This document shows positions 7,132 through 13,087 of a stretch of 13,087 nucleotides of DNA, piece by piece. Within the stretch, counting starts at the first letter, position 1. Each line of letters opens with the position of its first letter. The notes below the pieces were generated by a model, which saw nothing but the letters and a program-made list of their open reading frames with translations, made no database searches and had not been told where the DNA came from. A program made the translations under genes and the position numbers. The stretch is from Dehalococcoidia bacterium SM23_28_2. Lineage in GTDB: Bacteria > Chloroflexota > Dehalococcoidia > SM23-28-2. Location of the stretch: the NCBI GenBank assembly GCA_001303545.1, contig LJUA01000034.1, positions 1-13,087 on the forward strand, in the 5' to 3' direction.

Positions 7132-7155
7132 GGTTTCGTGCGCTAGTCTCGCAAG

Positions 7156-7186
7156 GGCCTGAAGATCTGTCTTCAGGCCTTTTTTT
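7156..7186 (+). terminator. Intrinsic terminator of the infC-rpmI-rplT operon
   Basis: GGCCTGAAGA (7156-7165) and TCTTCAGGCC (7170-7179) form a perfect 10-bp stem around the loop TCTG and are followed by seven T residues (7180-7186). Flanking A and T bases can extend the stem. It is a textbook Rho-independent terminator, 25 bases after the rplT stop. Confidence 0.95.
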
Positions 7187-7248
7187 GTCAGGAAGGGCCG
7201 TCGCGCTCCCAGGCGGGATATTGCACAAAGGTCGAGGGGGACTCGCGG

Positions 7249-8847
7249 GTGAGCGTCGTCGACAGTCAGGCCACTGCTGAGAGCGCCAACAGGGCGGCCT
7301 CCCGGCGCGGGCCGTTAACTCTTCTTCTCTATCTTCTCATCGGATTGGCAGTACTGCTGCTGCTGCTCTCGGACAGCTATCGCACCGGCGCGGCGGACCT
7401 GGCCGGGCCCTACTACGAGCTCAATGGTCCAGAGGGGGGCGTTTGGCTCGACTCCTCCATACGGCTAGTGATCGACAAGCCGATGTCCTTCCAGGAGGTG
7501 GAAAAGACCTTCAGAATCGAGCCGCAGCCGGCCGATTGCTCGCAGTGCTTAACCGTCACCAGGGACGGGTTGAGTTCCTGGGACGATTGGGCGCCCTGGG
7601 CGGATAGCATCGTCGTTTTCAATCCCAACAGGCATGAGGTCTTCCAGGCGGAAACGGACTACACCCTGTCTATCGTCGGCAAGCAATTCAGCTTCCACAC
7701 TATCTCCGTTCCCAGGATCTTGCGCTTCTTGCCCTCGCCGGGTCAGACAGGGGTGCCGACCATAGCCCCTATCGAGATCGAGTTTGATCGGCTCCTGGCC
7801 GAAAATAACCCCCGCTACCTGGTGACCATCGAGCCGGAGGTCATGTTCTGGCCCCAGTGGCAGGGGCGAAAGCTCATCCTGAAGCACGAGCGATTGCAGG
7901 CCGGGTCTACCTACCAGGTGATCCTCTCACCTGGCATCCGCGATTCGACCGGCCATCCCAGCCAGGATCGCTACTCGTTTGCCTTCACCACTGTGGATCC
8001 CCCGAGGGTTGTGAGCGCTGAGCCCGCTCAGAACGGAATCCAGCGCGTCTTCGATGAGATCAAGGTGGTCTTCGACCGGCCGATGAATCAGGTGGCGGTG
8101 GAGCAATCCTTCAAGGTGGAACCGCCGGTCTCCGGCGAGTTTCACTGGCTGGACGACAAGACGCTGGTCTGGAAGCCGTGGGCTCTCCTGTACAGCACTA
8201 CCTATCGGACCAGCGTGTGGGGGCTCTCCCAAGTTGGCGATCCTGTGGCGCCGCGCTTCTCTTGGCAGTTTCGCACCGAGGAGCCGCCGCCGCCAATGAT
8301 CACCAGCAGCGATGACGGGACCATTGTCCTCACCTTCGACGATCAGGGAACCAAGGACCAGGTGGAGGACATCCTGGACATCCTGGACGAGAACCTAGTG
8401 AAGGCCATCTTCTTCCCCGTGGGCAAGTGGGCCGAGCAGAACACAGAGCTCATCGACAGGATGAAGGAGGAAGGACATCTTGTGGGCAACCACACCTACA
8501 GCCATGCCAACCTATCCAAGCTTTCGGAGAAGGAGATCCGCTGGGAGATCGAGCACGGCGCTGGCGAAGGCCTCCTTCGGCTCCCGTACGGTGCAAGCAA
8601 TGCCGTGGTGGAGTGGGTGGCCGCTGATCTGGGCTATCGCATCTACGGTTGGAGTGTGGACCCTGAGGACTGGAAGGGGGTCACCGCTCAGGAGATCGTG
8701 GAGACGGTGATTCGCCAGGTGAGACCAGGGGCGGTGATCGACCTCCATCTGCAGGGAAAGCATACCGCCGAGGCATTGAAGCACCTGATTCCCCTGATGC
8801 GCCAGGCGGGCTTCAAGTTCTGGCGGCCGGAGGCCTCTAGCTCCTGA
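7249..8847 (+). CDS. Membrane-anchored polysaccharide deacetylase with Ig-like repeats
   Basis: A 532-residue protein predicted to face the outside of the cell. The GTG start at 7249 follows GAGGGGG by eight bases. A basic N-terminus precedes one membrane segment (about 22-41). Three beta-sandwich modules of the bacterial Ig-like type (Big_5/SbsA-like) follow at about 55-152, 155-248 and 252-343; repeated features are FDRLL/FDRPM and the FSFHT, FAFTT, WQFRT module ends. A CE4 (NodB) deacetylase domain spans about 357-526, with TFDD (D364, D365), HTYSH (H415, H419), RLPYG (444-448), DPEDW (471-475) and a late histidine H500. CE4 enzymes remove acetyl groups from peptidoglycan or other polysaccharides; the substrate here is unknown. 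The 3' end overlaps the convergent pheT by 11 bases, and the gene lies after the rplT terminator, so it needs its own promoter, which I could not identify. Confidence 0.88.
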   Translation: MSVVDSQATAESANRAASRRGPLTLLLYLLIGLAVLLLLLSDSYRTGAADLAGPYYELNGPEGGVWLDSSIRLVIDKPMSFQEVEKTFRIEPQPADCSQCLTVTRDGLSSWDDWAPWADSIVVFNPNRHEVFQAETDYTLSIVGKQFSFHTISVPRILRFLPSPGQTGVPTIAPIEIEFDRLLAENNPRYLVTIEPEVMFWPQWQGRKLILKHERLQAGSTYQVILSPGIRDSTGHPSQDRYSFAFTTVDPPRVVSAEPAQNGIQRVFDEIKVVFDRPMNQVAVEQSFKVEPPVSGEFHWLDDKTLVWKPWALLYSTTYRTSVWGLSQVGDPVAPRFSWQFRTEEPPPPMITSSDDGTIVLTFDDQGTKDQVEDILDILDENLVKAIFFPVGKWAEQNTELIDRMKEEGHLVGNHTYSHANLSKLSEKEIRWEIEHGAGEGLLRLPYGASNAVVEWVAADLGYRIYGWSVDPEDWKGVTAQEIVETVIRQVRPGAVIDLHLQGKHTAEALKHLIPLMRQAGFKFWRPEASSS

Positions 8848-11239
8848 GGACAGCCCCTATCTGACCTTTTAGGCGCTCCAGGATGCGGCGTCGCTCCCTG
8901 TTGACCTCGGTGTCGCTCAGGGTATGCTTGGGCGACTGGTAGGCGATGGAGTAGGCCAGCGACTTCTTGCCCGCCGGCACCGGCGATCCCCTGTAGATGT
9001 CGAACAGGACGGCTCGCTGCACCAAGGGGAACGATTCGATTATGGCCTGCACCTCGGCGGCGGTTACCCCTTCGTCCACGATGATGGCGATGTCCTCTTC
9101 CACCGTCGGAAAGCGGGAGAGCGGCTGGTGGACGCGCGGCCTGCCGACGTGGGGCACGAGGGCCTCCAGGTTCACCTCGAATAGGTAGACGTCCTGCTCG
9201 ATATCGAAGGCGGCGGCCACCCCCGGGTGTACCTGCCCCACCAGGCCAACGCTCTGGCCGTCCAGCCGCACCTCGGCGGTTCGGCCGGGCACGAGGGCGA
9301 AGTCTTCGCTGTCGTGGTAGGTGGCGGTCAGCCCCAGGTGATCGAAGAGGAAGTCCAGGTAGGCCTTGGCATCGTACAGATCGACCGGCTCGCCCTTGGG
9401 CTGGCCCCAGCGGTCCGGCTGGTCTCCAGTCACGACGCCGGCCAGCGATTCCACTTCCTCGGGTAGGTCCTCAGGGCGAGGCAGGTAGACGCGTGCCCCT
9501 TCGAATAGGGCGATCCGTCCCTGACGGTGGCGCAGATTGGAGGCCAGGGTTTCCAGAAGCGAAGACCTGAGGGTGGTGCGCAGGTACTCCTGCTGCTGGC
9601 TCATGGGGTTGGCCACCCGCAGGGGCGGACGCTTGTTTAGCTCCTCCGGCGGCAGCGCCTTGGCTAGGCTCTCCAGGTTGGTGAGCGTGTAGGTGATGAC
9701 CTCCTGCATGCCGGCGCTGGCCAGGATATCCTTTGCTTTCTCCCGCAGCTCTCGCGACGGCTGTGGCTGCGCCGGTGGTATGCCGCCGCTGAGGGCGGTG
9801 GTGGGCAGCTCGTCGTAGCCGATGATGCGGGCCAACTCCTCGGCCACGTCGTCGGGAATGCGCACGTCGGTGCGCCAATAGGGCACGCGCACCACGTAGC
9901 GGTCGGGAGGAACCCAGCGGCAGCCGAAGCCCAGGGACATCAGCCTCTGGCGAACCTGGGAGCTGGGAAGCTGAAGGCCGAGGACGCGGCGCAGGCGATC
10001 CTGGGTGACGGTGATGCGTGTTTGTCGTTGCTTGCCCGGATAGACGTCGATGATGCCTTCGGCTGCCCGGCCGCCCGCCAGCTCCAGCATGAGCCGCACA
10101 GCACGCCTGACGCCCACCATCGCCAGCTCGGGGCTCAGGCCCTTCTCGAAGCGGGCCGAAGCATCCGTGCGCAGCTTGAGGGCGGTGCTGGCGCGGCGAA
10201 TACTGGTCGGGTTGAAGTTGGCCGACTCCAGAAGGATGGTGGTGGTGCTATCGGTTACCTCGCTGGCGGCTCCTCCCATGAGCCCTGCTACGGCCACCGC
10301 CTCCTTGGTGTCGGCGATGACCAGCGTATCGTTGTTCAGAGGCCGTTCGGTGCCGTCCAGGGTAACCAGCACCTCGCCGGGGCGGGCCCGCCGCACGATG
10401 ATCTTGTGGTCGCTGATCAGGGAGAAATCGAAGGCGTGCAGGGGCTGCCCTACTTCCAGCATCACGTAGTTGGTGATGTCCACCACGTTGCTGATAGGAC
10501 GTACGCCGGCCGCCAGCAGACGCTCCTGCATCCAGGGAGGCGACGGGCCGATCTGCACTCCCTCGATGAGGGCAGCGCAGTAGCGCGAGCAGAGGTCGCG
10601 GTCGGCTATCTCCACCTTGGCACGTTCCTTGATCGGCCGCCCTGTCTCCTTATAGTCCACCGGCGGCTCTCGAACGGTGCCGCCGGTGAGAGCGGCCACC
10701 TCACGAGCGATCCCCAGCACAGACAGGCAGTCGGGCCGGTTGGGGGTGATATCGAGGTCGAGGATGGTGTCGCCCATGTATTGACTCAAGGGCATGCCCG
10801 CTGGCGCGTCGTCTGGCAGCACCAGGATTCCCTCGTGGTAGTCGGACAGCCCTAGCTCCTTCTCGGAGCAGACCATCCCCGCCGATTCCACGCCGCGGAT
10901 CTTGGCGGCCTTGAGGATGGCGGGCCGGCCGGTGTGGCCGTCGATCAGTTCTGCGCCCACCCGAGCGAAGGCCACCTTCTGCCCTGTCGCCACGTTGGGT
11001 GCACCACAGACAACCGTCATCTGCTCGCCGCCCACGTCGACGGTGGTCAGGCGAAGGCGATCGGCATTGGGGTGAGGAGAGACGTCAACCACCTGGCCCA
11101 CGCTGATCTTCTCCCAATCGCGGCCGGTGGTGATAATGGCGTCCACCTCCGTGCCGGCCATCGTCAGACGACGGGCCAGTTCGGGGGCGCTGATACTTAT
11201 GTCAACATATTCCCTTAGCCACTTAGTCGGTACTCTCAC
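8837..11239 (-). CDS. pheT: Phenylalanine--tRNA ligase beta subunit
   Basis: This 800-residue subunit of the alpha2-beta2 PheRS binds tRNA-Phe and edits mischarged tyrosine. The N-terminus MRVPTKWLREYVDI is typical. An EMAP/OB-fold tRNA-binding domain covers about 40-150 (PHPNADRLRLTTVDVG, then VVCGAPNV), followed by B3/B4 editing modules (ITPNRPDCLSVLGIAREVAA near 170-185; about 210-385), B5 (about 405-475), a pseudo-catalytic core, and the C-terminal FDX-ACB anticodon-binding domain from about 705 (PLSRFPTVEEDIAIIV). The start is GTG at 11239, nine bases after the pheS stop, with its GAGGTG binding site overlapping that stop, so translation is coupled. The length is normal. The 3' end converges with and overlaps the deacetylase gene by 11 bases. 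Confidence 0.97.
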   Translation of the reverse strand: MRVPTKWLREYVDISISAPELARRLTMAGTEVDAIITTGRDWEKISVGQVVDVSPHPNADRLRLTTVDVGGEQMTVVCGAPNVATGQKVAFARVGAELIDGHTGRPAILKAAKIRGVESAGMVCSEKELGLSDYHEGILVLPDDAPAGMPLSQYMGDTILDLDITPNRPDCLSVLGIAREVAALTGGTVREPPVDYKETGRPIKERAKVEIADRDLCSRYCAALIEGVQIGPSPPWMQERLLAAGVRPISNVVDITNYVMLEVGQPLHAFDFSLISDHKIIVRRARPGEVLVTLDGTERPLNNDTLVIADTKEAVAVAGLMGGAASEVTDSTTTILLESANFNPTSIRRASTALKLRTDASARFEKGLSPELAMVGVRRAVRLMLELAGGRAAEGIIDVYPGKQRQTRITVTQDRLRRVLGLQLPSSQVRQRLMSLGFGCRWVPPDRYVVRVPYWRTDVRIPDDVAEELARIIGYDELPTTALSGGIPPAQPQPSRELREKAKDILASAGMQEVITYTLTNLESLAKALPPEELNKRPPLRVANPMSQQQEYLRTTLRSSLLETLASNLRHRQGRIALFEGARVYLPRPEDLPEEVESLAGVVTGDQPDRWGQPKGEPVDLYDAKAYLDFLFDHLGLTATYHDSEDFALVPGRTAEVRLDGQSVGLVGQVHPGVAAAFDIEQDVYLFEVNLEALVPHVGRPRVHQPLSRFPTVEEDIAIIVDEGVTAAEVQAIIESFPLVQRAVLFDIYRGSPVPAGKKSLAYSIAYQSPKHTLSDTEVNRERRRILERLKGQIGAVLRS

Positions 11240-11248
11240 CGAGACACC

Positions 11249-12298
11249 TCAAAACTGCTGAAGGAAGCGCAGGTCATTGGCGTAGAAGAGGCGAATGTCC
11301 TCGATCCCGTGGCGGAGCATGGCCACCCTCTCCACTCCTAGTCCGAAGGCGAACCCCGTATAGCGCTCGGCGTCGTAGCCCACGTTTGCCAGCACCTCGG
11401 GGTGGACCATACCTGCGCCCAGGATCTCGATCCAGCCGGAGTCGCCGCAGGAGCGGCAGCCTTCGCCTTTGCACATCGGGCAGTCGATGGACATGTCCGC
11501 CCCCGGTTCCACGAAGGGAAAGTAGTCGCAGCGAAAGCGAACCCGCCGCTCGCGGCCGAACAGCCGGCGGGCGAACTCGTACAAGGTCCCCTTGAGGTCG
11601 GCCATGGAGATGTCCTCGTCCACGGCCAGCCCCTCGACCTGGGTGTGCATCCACTCGTGGGTGGGGTCGGTGGCCTCGTGGCGATAGCACTTGCCCGGCG
11701 ATACGATGCGCACCGGCGGTTGCATCTGCTCCATCACCCTGATCTGCATGGGCGAGGTATGGGTACGTAGGAGCATGGGGTATTCGCCGTTGCGCTCGTA
11801 GTCGATCCAGAGGGTGTCCCACATATCGCGAGCGGGGTGATCTTTGGGTATGCGGACAGCCTCGAAGTTGTAGTAGTCCCACTCCACCTCCGGCCCTTCG
11901 AACACCTGAAAGCCCATGGACACGAAGGCGGCGAGAATATCCCGCAGCACCTGGGTGACCGGATGGAGGCGTCCTATGGCCAGGGGACGACCGGGGAGCG
12001 TAACGTCCAGACGGCCTTTCTCCACGACGGCGGTGACCGCTGCTTCATGGAGCTGGACCTGGCGCTGGCTCAGCAATTCCTCCAGCTCCGACTTGAGGCG
12101 ATTGGCAGCGGCCCCTACCTGCCGGCGCTCCTCCAGAGGCAAGGAGGCCAGGCCGCGCAGGATGGCGTTAAGGCGACTACGGCGACCAAGATAGGTTATC
12201 CGCCAGCTCTCGAAGGCCGGTTCATTGGGGGCAGCCGCCAGGTCCCTTCTGGCCTTGTCCTCGATTTCCTTCAGCTCTTGCAGTTGGGGAAGAGTCAT
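11249..12298 (-). CDS. pheS: Phenylalanine--tRNA ligase alpha subunit
   Basis: This is the catalytic subunit of PheRS, 349 residues long. An N-terminal coiled-coil arm (about 1-90) for tRNA contact precedes the class II core: HPVTQVLRDI (112-121), FEGPEVEWDYYNFEA (133-147), LLRTHTSPMQIRVM (176-189), motif 2 with RHEATDPTHEWMHTQ (206-220) and motif 3 GFAFGLGVERVAML (315-328). An insert with four cysteines (273, 276, 281, 284) in the pattern CPMCKGEGCRSC looks like a zinc knuckle, found in some but not all bacterial PheS. The ATG at 12298 lies about 26 bases from the predicted transcription start; no strong Shine-Dalgarno is seen. pheT follows nine bases after the stop in the same transcript. 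Confidence 0.97.
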   Translation of the reverse strand: MTLPQLQELKEIEDKARRDLAAAPNEPAFESWRITYLGRRSRLNAILRGLASLPLEERRQVGAAANRLKSELEELLSQRQVQLHEAAVTAVVEKGRLDVTLPGRPLAIGRLHPVTQVLRDILAAFVSMGFQVFEGPEVEWDYYNFEAVRIPKDHPARDMWDTLWIDYERNGEYPMLLRTHTSPMQIRVMEQMQPPVRIVSPGKCYRHEATDPTHEWMHTQVEGLAVDEDISMADLKGTLYEFARRLFGRERRVRFRCDYFPFVEPGADMSIDCPMCKGEGCRSCGDSGWIEILGAGMVHPEVLANVGYDAERYTGFAFGLGVERVAMLRHGIEDIRLFYANDLRFLQQF

Positions 12299-12330
12299 AC
12301 GTGCTAAGCAACTCCGGGGCCAGCGCTGGT

Positions 12331-12361
12331 ATTATATTATGAAGTGGTATCGTCAGGTCAA
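12331..12361 (-). promoter_or_regulatory. Promoter of pheS-pheT
   Basis: On the minus strand TTGACC (12361-12356, five of six) precedes a perfect TATAAT (12336-12331) at 19 bases and an overlapping TAATAT (12339-12334) at 16 bases. Transcription would begin near 12324. It stands back to back with the promoter of the RAM-domain gene; the two -35 boxes are only 13 bases apart. No T-box or Phe attenuator is visible in the short pheS leader. Confidence 0.6.
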
Positions 12362-12374
12362 CGGCTGGGTGGTC

Positions 12375-12402
12375 TTGACAGGCATAACAGGCGCGATATG
12401 AT
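12375..12402 (+). promoter_or_regulatory. Strong promoter of the RAM-domain gene
   Basis: A consensus TTGACA (12375-12380) and TATGAT (12397-12402, five of six) are separated by 16 bases. Transcription would start near 12409, about 36 bases before the ATG at 12445. The binding site AAGGAGG (12431-12437) is also close to consensus, so high expression is expected. Confidence 0.65.
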
Positions 12403-12444
12403 TTGACAGCACGGCGGGGCAGTTCGCTGGAAGGAGGCGAGACG

Positions 12445-12696
12445 ATGGCAACGCGAGCGTACATCCTCATCGAGGCGGCGGTAGGCAAGGCCAAGCCGGT
12501 GGCCGAAGGGGTGGCCAATATGACTTTCCCCAACGCCAGGGTGGTCTCCGTTGATGCTGTCACCGGCCCCTATGACGCCATCGCTCTCTTGGAGGGTGAC
12601 GACCTCGACCGCGTAGGGACGGCAATCACCGACGGCATCCAGCAGGTAGACGGCGTTCAGCGCACTACCACCTGCCTAGTGGTCAAGCTCGGCTAG
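12445..12696 (+). CDS. Stand-alone Lrp/AsnC ligand-binding (RAM) domain protein
   Basis: An 83-residue protein with the alpha/beta RAM fold seen at the C-terminus of Lrp/AsnC regulators: AYILIEAAVGKA at the first strand, the signature VTGPYDAIALLEGDD in the centre, and GVQRTTTCLVV at the last strand. The DNA-binding helix-turn-helix of true Lrp proteins is absent, so it cannot act as a classical regulator by itself. Family members of this size form dimers or rings and may bind amino acids or modify partner Lrp proteins; the ligand is unknown. The ATG at 12445 has an ideal AAGGAGG upstream; an in-frame TTG at 12403 would lie inside the promoter. It is divergent from pheS and followed by moeA. 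Confidence 0.9.
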   Translation: MATRAYILIEAAVGKAKPVAEGVANMTFPNARVVSVDAVTGPYDAIALLEGDDLDRVGTAITDGIQQVDGVQRTTTCLVVKLG

Positions 12697-12732
12697 GGTT
12701 CAGGGCCATTCTCCCCACCTGCTAACACGCAG

Positions 12733-12764
12733 ATTGGCCTCTGGGATCAGGCCAATGCTACAAT
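12733..12764 (+). promoter_or_regulatory. Inverted repeat and candidate promoter upstream of moeA
   Basis: ATTGGCCT (12733-12740) and AGGCCAAT (12749-12756) are perfect inverted arms around an eight-base spacer. TTGGCC inside the left arm (12734-12739) and TACAAT (12759-12764) could serve as -35 and -10 boxes with a 19-base spacer. No T-run follows, so it is a poor terminator for the RAM gene; a protein-binding operator over the moeA promoter is an alternative reading. Confidence 0.35.
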
Positions 12765-12854
12765 GGGGGCGCGGCTAGTTCACTGCGTGCCCTTGCTATC
12801 TCTAGCCTTTCCCGTTTGACGACTTCGGGCGCTTTGGAACCCTGGTAACTGGAT

Positions 12855-13087
12855 ATGATCAGCGTCGAAGAAGCCCTGGAACGCATCCTTGGCTATGCCA
12901 GCGTGCTGGAACCCGAGGAGAAGCCTATCCTTGAGGCCCTGGGCCAGGTGCTGGCGGAAGACGTGTTCGCCTCCTTCAACATTCCGCCTCTGGACAACAG
13001 CGCCATGGACGGCTACGCGCTGCAGGCGGCGAGCACCGTCGGCGCCTCTCCCTCCGCGCCGGTGGAGCTGGGGGTGATCGGCGAGCT
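12855..13087 (+). CDS. moeA: Molybdopterin molybdenumtransferase MoeA, 5' part
   Basis: The first 77 residues are visible before the window ends. They match the start of MoeA, which inserts molybdate into adenylylated molybdopterin in molybdenum cofactor synthesis: MISVEEALERIL, then LGQVLAEDVFASFNIPPLDN and the family hallmark DNSAMDGYAL (47-56). The ATG at 12855 fits the usual N-terminus; no clear Shine-Dalgarno precedes it. It lies 158 bases after the RAM-domain gene on the same strand. Later domains are outside the window, so integrity cannot be judged. Confidence 0.93.
   Translation, partial: MISVEEALERILGYASVLEPEEKPILEALGQVLAEDVFASFNIPPLDNSAMDGYALQAASTVGASPSAPVELGVIGE

Noticed and set aside
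10022..10855. 277-residue plus-strand open frame across pheT
   Set aside because: It is antisense to conserved PheT domains; no family resemblance or start signal.
12403..12444. TTG start adding 14 residues to the RAM-domain protein
   Set aside because: The extension lies between the promoter and an ideal AAGGAGG site, while the family N-terminus begins at the ATG at 12445.

Overview
The window (about 60% G+C, no phage or transposon signature) looks like the chromosome of a free-living bacterium, most likely a member of the Chloroflexota or a similar deep lineage. That placement is inference. It rests on the gene set and style: a short threonyl-tRNA synthetase without a TGS domain behind a T-box leader, a split biotin carboxylase plus BT/BCCP pair, a PheS with a four-cysteine insert, a stand-alone Lrp/AsnC RAM-domain protein, and heavy use of GTG and TTG starts. 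It does not rest on any database search.

Layout. Bases 1-400 hold nothing I can assign. On the minus strand, 401-1171 encodes a membrane-anchored protein with a Pro/Ser/Thr-rich stalk; its frame is cut by a TAG and then stays open for 22 more plausible codons. A tRNA-Lys(CTT) (minus) and a tRNA-Val(GAC) (plus) follow, diverging from a shared promoter region. The tRNA-Val abuts a T-box leader (about 1640-1880) that precedes thrS (1952-3703). Next come accC and accB (3858-5902), which overlap and encode biotin carboxylase and biotin carrier subunits. The translation cluster infC-rpmI-rplT (5978-7131) follows and closes with a strong intrinsic terminator. A secreted or anchored polysaccharide deacetylase with Ig-like modules (7249-8847) then converges with pheT; pheS-pheT runs on the minus strand (12298 to 8837). 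Divergent promoters separate pheS from a small RAM-domain gene (12445-12696), and the window ends inside moeA (12855 to the edge).

How the genes work together. Most of the window serves translation: two tRNAs, ThrRS, PheRS alpha and beta, IF3, L35 and L20. The familiar bacterial neighbourhood thrS-infC-rpmI-rplT-pheS-pheT is present but rearranged: accC/accB sits between thrS and infC, a cell-surface deacetylase sits after rplT, and pheST is inverted. Regulation can be read directly at several points: the thrS T-box with mutually exclusive antiterminator and terminator helices, the non-canonical ATA start of infC, close infC/rpmI coupling, the rplT terminator, and good sigma70-type promoters for tRNA-Lys, the membrane protein, pheS and the RAM protein.

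No CRISPR array, mobile element, defence island or clearly new multi-gene system is visible. The points most worth following up are the interrupted membrane protein, the tRNA-Val/T-box/thrS transcript whose terminator lacks a U-tract, the ATA start of infC and the compact deacetylase domain.
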